From contig JBGQBO010000002.1 in NCBI GenBank assembly GCA_041494885.1, forward strand, positions 157,689 to 221,688: 64,000 bases of DNA, given 5' to 3'. The translations under genes and the position numbers were made by a program. Below, in pieces: positions 25,853-34,721 of this stretch. Numbering within the stretch: the first letter of the stretch is position 1; the number at the start of each line of letters is the position of its first letter. This stretch comes from JAIQFV01 sp041494885. Its GTDB lineage: Bacteria > Acidobacteriota > Terriglobia > JAIQFV01. The notes below the pieces were generated by a model that did not search any database, was not told the origin of the DNA, and was given only the letters and a program-made list of their open reading frames with translations.

Positions 25853-27976
25853 ATGCGTGCTCGAAAAGGTCTCATTTCAGGTGCAGCCATTTTGTTGCTC
25901 ATCGCGTCACCCTGGCAACTCAACTCCCTGAAGCAATTCATTGAAAACTCGATATGTGGAACGACCGGCCAGGTCGCCCAACAGGAGCCCTGGATGAAGA
26001 ATTCCATTTCGAAGATCGAGAAAGAACTGATCGCAAAGCTTGGAGAAGGACAGCGGGGACCGCTCCACCGCGGCCTCGAACAGGTGTCCGATTTCTGGCG
26101 GGCCGAGGACGGAGACGCGGGCGTTTTTGAAGATTTTGTGCGGGCCAATTTTGCCGCCGATCCGCCCGCCCGCGACGCCCTGTTCAACCGCTTCGAACAT
26201 AACCTGGAACAGCTCGAGGGACACCTCCATGAGATTAACCGGGAGTTCCGGACTCCCGTCGATCTGGACCTGGGCTCGCTCTACTCGTTTGACCAGGTCT
26301 TTGGCGGCTACGATCCCTCGGCGCACCTGACCGACGACTTCTTTCAGAATAAGCTTGCCTTTACGGTGCTCCTCAATTTTCCCTTGACCACGCTCGACCA
26401 GCGCCTTCGGGAGGGCGAACACTGGTCGCGCCGGCAATGGGCGGAAGCCCGTCTCGCCCAGAGATTTTCAAAGCGGGTCCCAGCCGACGTCAATCTGGCA
26501 CTCGCGCAAGCCGATGCCGAGGCCGCACGCTATGTCTCAGAGTACAACATCTGGATGGGCCATCTTATCGGTAAGGACGGCGCCCGCCTCTTTCCCTCCG
26601 ACCTCCGCCTCCTTTCTCACTGGAACCTGCGTGATGAGATCAAAGCTGATTACAGCGATACGAAAACGGGCCTCGCCAGGCAAAGAATAATTCAGCAGGT
26701 CATGGAGCGGATCGTGACCCAGACGATCCCGGCGATCGTCGTCAACAATCCGGGTGTGGACTGGAATCCTTATACCAATGGGGTAACGACCCCCGGCGGA
26801 AAATCACCTTCCAACCCAGAGGCCCCCTCCAACACGGGAGAACCGAATACCCGTTACGCCAAGTTGCTGTTGACGTTTCAGGCCTCGCGCAAGGTTGATC
26901 CGTATTCACCGACCGCCCCCACCCTGATCGCGCGACGCTTCGACGAAAGCCGGGAAATCCCGGAGGCGCGCGTGAAGGCCATGCTGGAACAGGTGGTCTC
27001 CTCGCCCCTTGTTCCCCAGGTGGCCAGACTCATCGAATCGCGGTTGGGCAGGCCGCTCGAACCTTTTGATGTTTGGTATAACGGTTTCCGGCCTCGGGGT
27101 GAATACACTGAGGCGCAGCTTGACGAAGTCGTCGCGGGGAAATATCCCACCGCAGCGGCTTACCAGAAGGATATTCCGAACCTCTTAATGAAACTTGGGT
27201 TTTCGAAAGATCGAGCCGGTTATCTGGCGAATAACATCATCGTCGATCCGGCGCGAGGATCAGGCCACGCCATGGGCGCCGGCATGCGCACGGAAAAAGC
27301 CCATTTGCGCACCCGGGTTGAAAAGACGGGAATGAACTACAAGGGATACAACATCGCCGTCCATGAGATGGGCCACAACATCGAACAGACCTTCTCCATG
27401 AACAACATCGACCATTACCTGCTTCAGGGCGTTCCCAACACCGCTTTCACGGAGGCACTGGCCTTTGTCTTTCAGGGGCATGACCTGGAGTTGCTGGGTC
27501 TGGCCAAGCCCGATGCGAAGAGCCAGGCGATGAAGACCCTCAACGACTTCTGGGGGACCTATGAAATCGCGGGGGTCGCGCTCGTTGACATGGCGGTGTG
27601 GCACTGGATGTATGACCATCCCCGGGGGACCCCGGCGGAATTAAAAGAAGCCACAGTGCAAATCTCGAAAGACATCTGGAACCAGTATTATGCCCCGGTT
27701 TTCAAAACTCGGGATGTGGTCCTGCTGGGGATCTATTCGCACATGATCGATTCTTTTCTCTATCTCCCCGATTATCCCATGGGACATATGATCTCCTTCC
27801 AGATCGAGGAGCAAATGGCGAAGGCGGGAAATCTAGGAGCTGAATTTGAACGGATGGCGACCATCGGGAGTATTGCCCCTGATCTTTGGATGAAACAGGC
27901 GACCGGGGCGCCAGTGGGGCCCGAAGCGCTCCTGGCAGCGACGAAAAAGGCTTTAAGCGGAGAATTCATAAAGTAA
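25853..27976 (+). CDS. Exported HExxH zinc metallopeptidase (gluzincin-like)
   Basis: A 707-residue protein with an N-terminal signal segment (KGLISGAAILLLIASPWQLNSL). The zinc site is VHEMGHNIEQTF at about residues 504-515, followed about 30 residues later by NTAFTEALAFVFQGHDLELLG, whose Glu is a plausible third ligand. This is the arrangement in M3/M32-like gluzincins. The large helical N-terminal part (60-400) and the C-terminal helices (VALVDMAVWHWMYDHPRGTPAEL) agree with that fold. The distance from the HExxH to the third ligand is short, and I cannot place it in a named subfamily. It stands alone; start ATG at 25853 with GGGAGCTTCCTT before it. Confidence 0.72.
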   Translation: MRARKGLISGAAILLLIASPWQLNSLKQFIENSICGTTGQVAQQEPWMKNSISKIEKELIAKLGEGQRGPLHRGLEQVSDFWRAEDGDAGVFEDFVRANFAADPPARDALFNRFEHNLEQLEGHLHEINREFRTPVDLDLGSLYSFDQVFGGYDPSAHLTDDFFQNKLAFTVLLNFPLTTLDQRLREGEHWSRRQWAEARLAQRFSKRVPADVNLALAQADAEAARYVSEYNIWMGHLIGKDGARLFPSDLRLLSHWNLRDEIKADYSDTKTGLARQRIIQQVMERIVTQTIPAIVVNNPGVDWNPYTNGVTTPGGKSPSNPEAPSNTGEPNTRYAKLLLTFQASRKVDPYSPTAPTLIARRFDESREIPEARVKAMLEQVVSSPLVPQVARLIESRLGRPLEPFDVWYNGFRPRGEYTEAQLDEVVAGKYPTAAAYQKDIPNLLMKLGFSKDRAGYLANNIIVDPARGSGHAMGAGMRTEKAHLRTRVEKTGMNYKGYNIAVHEMGHNIEQTFSMNNIDHYLLQGVPNTAFTEALAFVFQGHDLELLGLAKPDAKSQAMKTLNDFWGTYEIAGVALVDMAVWHWMYDHPRGTPAELKEATVQISKDIWNQYYAPVFKTRDVVLLGIYSHMIDSFLYLPDYPMGHMISFQIEEQMAKAGNLGAEFERMATIGSIAPDLWMKQATGAPVGPEALLAATKKALSGEFIK

Positions 27977-28105
27977 CTGGAAGCAGAATCACCGCGCAGT
28001 CAATGTCTCTGATAGGTGTTCCTGCAGCTTTTGCGTCTGCGGGAGAGGCAGTTGAGTCATACAAACGACGTTGACTTTGTGACGGGAGCGTGCATGAATT
28101 CTCTC

Positions 28106-28133
28106 AGGGGCGTCCGCCGCGGCGGACGCCCCT
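28106..28133. repeat. Perfect 28-bp palindrome (TCCGCCGNGGCGGA family)
   Basis: Arms AGGGGCGTCCGCCG and CGGCGGACGCCCCT are exact complements with no spacer. The central 14-mer is shared with 5673, 59487 and 63841. It lies between the metallopeptidase gene and the next outer-membrane protein gene. Confidence 0.75.
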
Positions 28134-28222
28134 AACGTCAACCATCCAGCGTTTTCTCGGGTGACTCTATTTCTAACTTTTGTACTGGTGTCATCTCACG
28201 ACATGTTTTTTGGATAGGGGTC

Positions 28223-29074
28223 TTGCTTCTGGCTGCGATGGAGCCTGTCCGAGGGTTGGGTCAGAACCCCGAACCTCGGGCCCAAGGTAAACCTGAGCAG
28301 GCATCCAAAGACAAGAGCGATGCTAAGGACGATCCAGGGGAAGATCAGGACTTTATCGTCCCGGCTCGGCCAACCGTTTCAAACCCCGCAGAGTTCCAGC
28401 AGCCCGGCGTGCTGCAACTGGAGTATGGCTACAACGCAAATTTCCATGCCCGAGGAGTACGCAGCGAATTGGATACGCCAATGGCGATACGGTTCTCGGC
28501 CAGCCGGAGAATCCTGTTGGAGTTCGACAGCGATAATGTGATTTCTCAGATAAATTCGGACGGGTTGAGGATGGCCAGCCTCGGGGACACCCAGATCGGC
28601 ATCCAGGGGGTTGCAGAGCATGAATCCCATTCGCGTCCCGGGATTGCCTTCGCATACTACATCAAATTGCCAACCGCCAGCAGTGCCAAGGGACTGGGGA
28701 CGGGACGGGTCGACCATAATTTCATCGGATATATCAGCAAGAAAATCGGCGACGCCACAGTGGATTTCAATGCCATCTATCTGCTGGCAGGCCGGCCGGG
28801 GAAACCCGGTTTGGCTTCCAGCGGGCAAGCTGCCCTGGCCGCTTCCTACAACGTCAGCCGGAAATTCGGCCTCGGTGCTGAACTCAGCGGCTTCAGCCGG
28901 AATGACGATCAGCCGGGAGCCCTGTTTGGGCTCGGCGTGGTGACTTACCAGGTGAACCGGCGCCTTGTCCTGGATGCGGGCATACGAACCGGCTTCACAC
29001 GCGGTTCTCCAAGGGTGGGAGCAGTGGCCGGGCTGACCGTTGGCGTTGCCGATTTTTTTAAGAGGCGGCGTTAA
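28223..29074 (+). CDS. Outer-membrane beta-barrel protein, unknown function
   Basis: A protein of at least 283 residues. The mature part starts with a charged Lys/Asp-rich linker (QASKDKSDAKDDPGEDQDF), then strands of alternating polarity (LQLEYGYNANFHARGV, PMAIRFSASRRILLEFD, GIAFAYYIKLPTAS, RRLVLDAGIRTGFTRG) up to the last strand LTVGVADFF, consistent with a 12-stranded transporter-like barrel of the MetA/phenol-degradation type. The start is uncertain: the TTG at 28223 cuts into what looks like a signal peptide, whose codons (HVFWIGVLLLAAMEP) continue upstream without an ATG, GTG or TTG. Confidence 0.6.
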   Translation: MLLAAMEPVRGLGQNPEPRAQGKPEQASKDKSDAKDDPGEDQDFIVPARPTVSNPAEFQQPGVLQLEYGYNANFHARGVRSELDTPMAIRFSASRRILLEFDSDNVISQINSDGLRMASLGDTQIGIQGVAEHESHSRPGIAFAYYIKLPTASSAKGLGTGRVDHNFIGYISKKIGDATVDFNAIYLLAGRPGKPGLASSGQAALAASYNVSRKFGLGAELSGFSRNDDQPGALFGLGVVTYQVNRRLVLDAGIRTGFTRGSPRVGAVAGLTVGVADFFKRRR

Positions 29075-29203
29075 TCATGAAACCTGGGTAACGCGCTCCA
29101 GGGAGCGCTTAGAAGAGCCCGGGATCCTGGAGAGTTTGTGCTCGACAGAACAGGACTGAGAATTTGATCTTCATTCAACCGGCTCCTTAACCACCGTTCT
29201 GCA

Positions 29204-30679
29204 ATGATGTCAGTCTCTTTCATCCTTTCGTTTGGCTTCTTCTTCCAGCCTCCGACTTCAATTGATCTGAGGGCCCAGTTGCGTGCGGATGTGGGCCAGA
29301 TCCTGCTTGCGGTGCTGTTTGTATCGGTGGGCGTCGCCGTGTTGATCCTGGCCGGGTTGCGGCGGAGATTCAAGGATCTTTCGCTCGTCTCGTTTGGCGT
29401 GTGCGGTGTGCTTTATGGAGTACGCTTGTTTTCGAGTTCCGGGACGACACCGCTTCTTTTTGATGTGCCACCCATCTTGTGGGTTTATACAACCGCGTTC
29501 ATTACTTATGCCATCCCAGTCCCGTTTGTGGTGTTCTTGGAGCAGTTTATGGGACGGGGCTGGAAGTCTTCCATCCGTCGACTGTGGCAGCTGCAAGGGC
29601 TCTATGCGGTTGTGGCCATTCCCCTCAGCGGCTTTCGACACAATCCATGGGAAGCTGGCGGATGGAACAACTCCCTCGTCATCTTGATAATAGTCGTGAT
29701 CTTCGGGAACCTTTTCCACGTGGTTCCCCGGCTGGCCGGAGAGTTGAAGGTGTTTTGGGCCGGTGTGACGATTTTTATGATTTTTATTTTGAATGCAAAT
29801 CTTGTCCAAAGGGGCCTTCTGCCGTGGCGCTGGACCGCAGAGCCGATCGGCCTCCTGATCTTCATTGGTTTTCTCGGCTATGCGGTGGCCCATCGCTTCT
29901 TCACGAACGAAAAACAACTGCTTGCCATCGAACAGGAAATGGCCACGGCTCGTCGCATCCAATCCTCCATCCTGCCGCAACAAATGCCGAAGGTCCCGGG
30001 CATTCACCTGGCGGCTCGCTATCTTCCCATGGCGGCCGTGGCCGGTGATTTTTACGATTTCTTGGTTTTGGACGGGAAGGGGATGGGAATCCTGGTAGCA
30101 GACGTTTCAGGACACGGGGTGCCCGCAGCATTGATCGCCTCCATGGTCAAGGTGTCGTTTGCTTCACAGGCTCCCCAGGCCTCAGACCCGGCCCGCGTGC
30201 TCACGGGGATGAATCAAATCTTCTGCGGGAAGTTCGAGCGCGAGTTTATCACTGCGGGGTACCTGCTCCTGGAGATGGGTAAACGAAAACTCGTTTATGC
30301 CGGCGCCGGTCACCCCTCCCCATTGTTGTTGAGAAGGTCGGAGAATAAAATCTACGAGCTTTCAGAAAACGGTCTCATCATGGGACAGTTTCCGGAGGCG
30401 CACTATGTGAATACCGAGTTGGACCTTGGCCCTGGCGATCGAATTCTGCTTTACACGGATGGAATCCTGGAGGCCACCAACTCCTCCGGTGAATTTTTTG
30501 GAGAAGAGCGTCTCATACGGTTCCTTGAAGCCCAGGAACACCACTCGCCGGGGCGCTTCGCGGATGCCCTGCTTGAACGGCTCTTCCAGTGGTCGGGCAA
30601 GCGGACCGGGGAAACATTGGACGATGATTTGACATTGATTGTGGTCGACATCGAACCCCCGGATCCGTCACCCGCTTGA
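29204..30679 (+). CDS. Membrane-bound PP2C-type serine phosphatase (RsbU/SpoIIE family)
   Basis: A 491-residue regulator. The N-terminal half has about seven transmembrane helices (between 30 and 235), a sensor-like module. A short linker helix (NEKQLLAIEQEMATARRIQSSILPQQMPKVPGI) is the standard lead into a SpoIIE domain at about 255-485, with metal-binding AGDFYDFLVLDGKGMGILVADVSGHGVPAALIASM, GHPSPLLL, LYTDGILEATNSSGEFFGEERL and DDDLTLIVV. Such proteins dephosphorylate anti-sigma-factor antagonists. No anti-sigma partner is adjacent, so the target is unknown. Confidence 0.88.
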   Translation: MMSVSFILSFGFFFQPPTSIDLRAQLRADVGQILLAVLFVSVGVAVLILAGLRRRFKDLSLVSFGVCGVLYGVRLFSSSGTTPLLFDVPPILWVYTTAFITYAIPVPFVVFLEQFMGRGWKSSIRRLWQLQGLYAVVAIPLSGFRHNPWEAGGWNNSLVILIIVVIFGNLFHVVPRLAGELKVFWAGVTIFMIFILNANLVQRGLLPWRWTAEPIGLLIFIGFLGYAVAHRFFTNEKQLLAIEQEMATARRIQSSILPQQMPKVPGIHLAARYLPMAAVAGDFYDFLVLDGKGMGILVADVSGHGVPAALIASMVKVSFASQAPQASDPARVLTGMNQIFCGKFEREFITAGYLLLEMGKRKLVYAGAGHPSPLLLRRSENKIYELSENGLIMGQFPEAHYVNTELDLGPGDRILLYTDGILEATNSSGEFFGEERLIRFLEAQEHHSPGRFADALLERLFQWSGKRTGETLDDDLTLIVVDIEPPDPSPA

Positions 30680-30751
30680 GTTCGAATGAAGATCAGCCGT
30701 CCTGAAGAGAAATTCGTTCTGGTTACACCTTAATTTGAAATGGAGGCCCTT

Positions 30752-31405
30752 ATGAAAATTAAAGCTTCGATCTTGATTGGGATTGCTCTGATTGGTTTGT
30801 TCCTTTCTTTCTCCTTGGCGCCGGCCCAGGAACTCAAGCCTATCGAACTGCCGACACCCCAGATGGACGGCGGGCGCCCGCTCATGCAAGTTCTTAATGA
30901 GCGACATACCACGCGGACCTTCAGCCCCGAAAAACTACCGATGCAGCTCATCTCCAATCTGCTTTGGGCTGCGTTCGGTATCAACCGTCCAGCCACAGGG
31001 GGGCGGACGGCACCCTCTGCGGTAAATTGGCAGGAAATCGATATCTACGTTGCGACGGCGGACGGGCTTTTTCTTTATGACGCGAAAAAGCAACTGTTGG
31101 TCCCCCTCTTGAAGGAAGATGTGCGTGCGATGACGGGAACTCAAGCGTTTGTCAAGGAGGCCCCGGTCAATCTCATTTATGTGGCGGACCTCGCTCGAAC
31201 GAAGCGGGCGTCCTCAGAAGATACAATACTCTATACCGCTGCCGACACCGGGTTCATCAGCCAGAACGTTTATTTGTTCTGCACGTCGGAAAAGCTGGCG
31301 ACCGTCGTCCGGGGCTCTGTTGATCGTGCCGCCCTCGCAAAGGCCATGAAACTCAGACCGGAGCAAAGGATCATCCTTGCCCAATCTGTAGGGAGGCCGA
31401 AATAG
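30752..31405 (+). CDS. Exported nitroreductase-fold protein (SagB-like)
   Basis: A 217-residue protein with a Sec signal (KIKASILIGIALIGLFLSFSLAPAQ). The ATG at 30752 follows GGAGG. Residues 45-90 (VLNERHTTRTFSPEKLPMQLISNLLWAAFGINRPATGGRTAPSAVNWQEIDIYV) match the FMN-binding start of nitroreductases (RRSxRxF and WAAxGINR...RTAPSA), while EAPVNLIYVADLART and GFISQNVYLFCTSEKLATV form the rest of the fold. It would reduce a quinone- or nitro-type substrate using FMN, but an exported FMN enzyme is unusual. It is followed by an intrinsic terminator. Confidence 0.83.
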   Translation: MKIKASILIGIALIGLFLSFSLAPAQELKPIELPTPQMDGGRPLMQVLNERHTTRTFSPEKLPMQLISNLLWAAFGINRPATGGRTAPSAVNWQEIDIYVATADGLFLYDAKKQLLVPLLKEDVRAMTGTQAFVKEAPVNLIYVADLARTKRASSEDTILYTAADTGFISQNVYLFCTSEKLATVVRGSVDRAALAKAMKLRPEQRIILAQSVGRPK

Positions 31406-31458
31406 TGAATGGTTTGTGGGATGGAGGGGCCTCTTCTTGTAGGCTGGAACGGAAGGAT

Positions 31459-31485
31459 CCCCCAGCTCCCGCGGGGGGTATTTTT
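31459..31485 (+). terminator. Probable rho-independent terminator
   Basis: CCCCC (31459-31463), a 9-nt loop, GGGGG(G) (31473-31478), then TA and five T. It lies 54 bp after the nitroreductase-like gene. Confidence 0.65.
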
Positions 31486-31594
31486 CGTCACCTTATGAGC
31501 ACAGACGGGATTCTTCAAGCTTCGATCGAGAGAGATTTGTTTTTATCTTTGATTACATAGTTAGCATAAGAATGGCTCACTCAGGAGATTTGCT

Positions 31595-32074
31595 ATGAAA
31601 CCCCGGAAAACATGGAGAGAAAAGCTCACCGACAGCAAAGATTTGCCAAAGGTGGTAGTCATCCCTGAGAAGATGAGGAAGAAGTGGGGTTCCGGAACAC
31701 TGGTGGTTCCGGCGCCCCTGGAAGTGGACGAGATCATGAAGAGAGTGCCGCGGGGCAAATTGATTACCCTCAATGAAATTCGCGCTGTTCTCGCCCGCAA
31801 ACACGGCGCCACGATTGGCTGCCCGATGACCACAGGCATCTTTGCCTGGATTGCCGCCCATGCGGCGGTAGAGTCAGTCGCCAAAGGGAAGAGGACCATC
31901 ACCCCTTATTGGCGGACGTTAAAGTCAGGAGGGACGATTAACGGGAAGTACCCCGGGGGAACTAAACGCCAAATCTCGAAACTGAAGGCGGAGGGACACC
32001 GCATCTCGAAGAAAGGCAATAAGTATCAGGTAAAGGAGTTCGAAAAAGCACTGATGTTCACAAATGTAAATTAG
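31595..32074 (+). CDS. MGMT-family (alkyltransferase-like) protein
   Basis: A 159-residue protein. Residues 50-95 (VPRGKLITLNEIRAVLARKHGATIGCPMTTGIFAWIAAHAA) resemble the helical DNA-binding domain of O6-alkylguanine alkyltransferases and related alkyltransferase-like proteins. The transferase PCHR active-site motif is absent; GCPMTTG is the nearest Cys-containing segment but is in a different context. The basic C-terminal half (KYPGGTKRQISKLKAEGHRISKKGNKYQV) supports nucleic-acid binding. The ATG at 31595 has a weak AGGAGATTTGCT site. I would call it a DNA-binding protein of the MGMT superfamily with unproven repair activity. Confidence 0.68.
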   Translation: MKPRKTWREKLTDSKDLPKVVVIPEKMRKKWGSGTLVVPAPLEVDEIMKRVPRGKLITLNEIRAVLARKHGATIGCPMTTGIFAWIAAHAAVESVAKGKRTITPYWRTLKSGGTINGKYPGGTKRQISKLKAEGHRISKKGNKYQVKEFEKALMFTNVN

Positions 32075-32331
32075 AAATTCACCACAATTCCTCAAACACC
32101 GTGGTTCCCCTCCCGTGGCTGCGAAGGGTGTCCTCGAAGGAGAGGCTGGAAAAAACTTGAGAACGCAAACACCAGCGCAGAGCCGCCGGGGTGCTGTGAG
32201 GGAGACTGAGGTTGGTAGGGTTTAAACCATTGGAGTTCTCTGCGGTCCCGGTGTCTCGGCGGTGAATATATTTGCTGCGTGCAAACCAAACGAGACGACG
32301 CCGCTTTCGAGATGTGGAAAACGATAATCGA

Positions 32332-33705
32332 ATGACCACTCGCCCGGCGAAAGACACGAAGCCCACACTCCGTCATGTCCTCCACGCGAAGGAATATTTC
32401 ACGCTCGCCTTCGGATCGATGGTGGGGGTGGGCTGGATGGTGGTGATTGACGACTGGCTGGCTCGCGGGGGAGCGGTGGGTGCGATGCTGGGCTTCCTGA
32501 TCGGCGGTCTTGCGCTCGTCCCGATCGGGTACGTCTATGGGCGACTGACGGAACGCATGCCCGACGCCGGAAGCGAGGTCGCTTATACGGCCGCCGTGTT
32601 CCCTCAGTCCGTCAGTTTTTCCACGGGTTGGGCGATGACCCTGGCCTACCTGATCGTTTGCCCCTACGAAGCGGTTGCTTTTGGCCGTGTTGCCTCCTAC
32701 GTTTTTCCCGGGATGAATGTGATGGAACTGTACCGCGTCGGCGGATATCCCGTTTTCCTCCCCCACCTGATCGCCGGGCTTGTCCTCACCGCCATCATAA
32801 CGGTTGTGAATTACCGGGGAGTTCAAGTGAGCGCCGCGTTTCAGAATGTGACGACCTTCGGCCTGCTTGCCATCTTCATCATTTTTTCGGTACTCGGATG
32901 GAGTCGGGGGAGCATCCACAACTTCCTGCCGCCGTTTGCCGATAGCCGGGGGATGGCCGGTGGATTGATTTCGACCCTGATGGTCCTTCAAATTGTCCCG
33001 TATTTCATGACCGGTTTCGAATCGGCGCCGAAGGCGTCGGAGGAGGCGGCCGTTGATTTCGAGTCAAGTCACTTTGTCCGGGTCATCTTTCTGGCGTTGG
33101 GGGCCGGCATTGTTTTTTATGTGGGGGTGATTGCGGTGGTGTCGATGGTTCAACCCTGGATGAGTTTGACCCATGAGCGATTTGCGACGGCGGTGGCTTT
33201 TGAGCGGGCCTTTGGATCGCGCTTCCTGGTGCAATTGATTATGTTCGGCGTATTGCTCTCTTTGCTCAAGGTCTTCAATGGGAACTTTTTGACCTCGACA
33301 AGACTGCTCTTCGCCATGGGGCGCCGATCCCTGCTCGACGAGCACTTGAGCCGGGTGCATGCACGATTCCGCACACCTGCCGTGTCCATCGTCTTTGTGG
33401 GTGGACTCACAGCGATCGCCTCCTTCCTGGGACAAGCAGTCCTTGTTCCCATCTCCGAAGTGGGATCGCTCACTTCGGCCGTGGGTTGGTTTGCCACCTG
33501 CCTTGCCTATCTCAAGGGCGCGGTCGGACCCCCCTCATATCGAGGACGGATGATCGGATACACCGGACTCGTCGTGGCTGGGATTCTGATCATCATGAAG
33601 GTGCTCCCGTTTATCCCCGGAAGCTTCCACCGTTACGAGTACGTTGCCTTGGCGGTATGGATTGTGCTGGGGGTTCTGCTTTGGCGCCGACGCACCATCG
33701 GTTGA
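32332..33705 (+). CDS. APC-superfamily amino acid permease
   Basis: A 457-residue permease with 12 predicted membrane helices. The first helix contains FTLAFGSMVGVGWMVVIDDWLARGG, the unwound substrate-binding segment of APC transporters, followed by GFLIGGLALVPIGYVYGRLTERMPDAGSEVAYTA. Helix 6 (MTGFESAPKASEEA) and helix 8-10 segments match amino-acid/polyamine antiporters. The substrate cannot be deduced. I use the ATG at 32332 (MTTRPAKDTKPTLRHVL); the frame is open further upstream but without a better start or a clear ribosome site. Confidence 0.86.
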   Translation: MTTRPAKDTKPTLRHVLHAKEYFTLAFGSMVGVGWMVVIDDWLARGGAVGAMLGFLIGGLALVPIGYVYGRLTERMPDAGSEVAYTAAVFPQSVSFSTGWAMTLAYLIVCPYEAVAFGRVASYVFPGMNVMELYRVGGYPVFLPHLIAGLVLTAIITVVNYRGVQVSAAFQNVTTFGLLAIFIIFSVLGWSRGSIHNFLPPFADSRGMAGGLISTLMVLQIVPYFMTGFESAPKASEEAAVDFESSHFVRVIFLALGAGIVFYVGVIAVVSMVQPWMSLTHERFATAVAFERAFGSRFLVQLIMFGVLLSLLKVFNGNFLTSTRLLFAMGRRSLLDEHLSRVHARFRTPAVSIVFVGGLTAIASFLGQAVLVPISEVGSLTSAVGWFATCLAYLKGAVGPPSYRGRMIGYTGLVVAGILIIMKVLPFIPGSFHRYEYVALAVWIVLGVLLWRRRTIG

Positions 33706-33925
33706 CCGCTTAGGCCCGAAGGGCCAAGAAAGCGGATTCCAATCTTCTCCCCGACTCCCTTCATGGCCTTCAACCTCGGAGTCCGAGTTCGGATTACCTT
33801 GACGAGAATCACACAGGAAGAACCTCCGCAGCCCGCTTCCTCATGAAAGCCGGACAGCACCCTTCGCCGCATGCCGTATCCCCATACGTTCCCTCGTGTG
33901 AGTCTCTGAACATGGACTAAAATGA

Positions 33926-33955
33926 TTGGCTTGTAATCTCCAGGTAGCGTATACT
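33926..33955 (+). promoter_or_regulatory. Promoter candidate overlapping a hairpin
   Basis: TTGGCT (33926-33931), an 18-bp spacer and TATACT (33950-33955). The -10 box overlaps the left arm of an 8-bp inverted repeat (GGTAGCGT 33943-33950 / ACGCTACC 33983-33990, followed by TTTTATC). It would start a roughly 380-nt leader for the RRM gene. Confidence 0.5.
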
Positions 33956-33961
33956 GATAAC

Positions 33962-34340
33962 GATCGTCTGCCCTAGGGGGCGACGCTACCTTTTATCGGA
34001 GAATACTGTGGCCTGAGGGCTGGCCGAGAGCGGGCATGCATCGCCGGAGAATGACAATTGGTCTCCGACACCTCGTTAATCGTTTGTGCCGGGAGCCTTC
34101 ATTCACGAGGATTTTAAAATCTGAATTTGTCCTGAGTTTCGTTTTCCCTGGTATCGGCGTGCCTTCTGGGTTCATGGGGTCTCCTTGCTACCGAGTCAAC
34201 CCACGTAAGCGCTTCGATCCACTCACTCGAAGAAAGCGATCCGTTGCGGAGAGGTTTGAACTAACCGAGATTCCGTGGCGCTGCGATTCACATTTGAACC
34301 TAACTCGAGCAGTACGGCTCAAACCAATAAGGAGATCATT
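33962..34340 (+). other. Long leader of the RRM protein gene
   Basis: This stretch has no convincing gene; a 102-codon frame at 34036-34344 has no family resemblance and overlaps the RRM start. It contains imperfect hairpins, for example CGCTTCGATC...GAAGAAAGCG near 34210-34240, and ends with a strong ribosome site AAGGAGA. Long structured leaders are typical of cold-inducible RNA-binding proteins, so post-transcriptional control is plausible but inferred. Confidence 0.45.
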
Positions 34341-34721
34341 GTGAACATCTACGTGGGTAATTTATCTCGAGACGCCAGCGAGGAGGATATACGTCAGGCT
34401 TTCCAGTCCTTCGGGCAGATCGAAACGGTCAACATCATCAGGGACAAGTTCAGTGGCGAACCGAGAGGGTTTGGTTTCGTGGAAATGCCCAATCAGGCAG
34501 AAGCCCAGGCTGCCATTACCGCCTTGAATGGCTCCGACCTGAAAGGCAGGGCATTGTCCGTGAATGAAGCCCGCCCGCGTCCCTTTGCAGGGCGCCCCGG
34601 CGGTGGCGGCGGTGGAAGACCCGGGGGTGGGGGTGGATACGGCGGTGGCAGAGGCGGCGGTGGCGGTCGGGGTGGAAGACATGGTGGCGGCGGCGGTGGC
34701 GGCGGGCGCCGTTCCTGGTAG
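34341..34721 (+). CDS. RRM-domain, glycine-rich RNA-binding protein
   Basis: A 126-residue protein from a GTG start with AAGGAGA 5 nt upstream. Residues 1-78 form one RNA recognition motif: RNP2 is IYVGNL (3-8) and RNP1 is RGFGFVEM (about 42-49). The remaining 45 residues are a Gly/Arg-rich tail of RGG/GGY type (GGGRPGGGGGYGGGRGGG). This architecture is that of bacterial cold-shock-linked RNA-binding proteins in cyanobacteria and many environmental phyla; it probably acts as an RNA chaperone. Confidence 0.95.
   Translation: MNIYVGNLSRDASEEDIRQAFQSFGQIETVNIIRDKFSGEPRGFGFVEMPNQAEAQAAITALNGSDLKGRALSVNEARPRPFAGRPGGGGGGRPGGGGGYGGGRGGGGGRGGRHGGGGGGGGRRSW

Noticed and set aside
33943..33990. Intrinsic terminator of the amino-acid permease gene
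   Set aside because: The hairpin has an 8-bp stem and TTTT, but the loop is 32 nt, it lies 240 bp after the stop, and its left arm contains a promoter -10 box.
34036..34344. 102-codon frame in the RRM leader
   Set aside because: No family match, no good ribosome site, and its stop overlaps the RRM start. The stretch is better explained as a leader.
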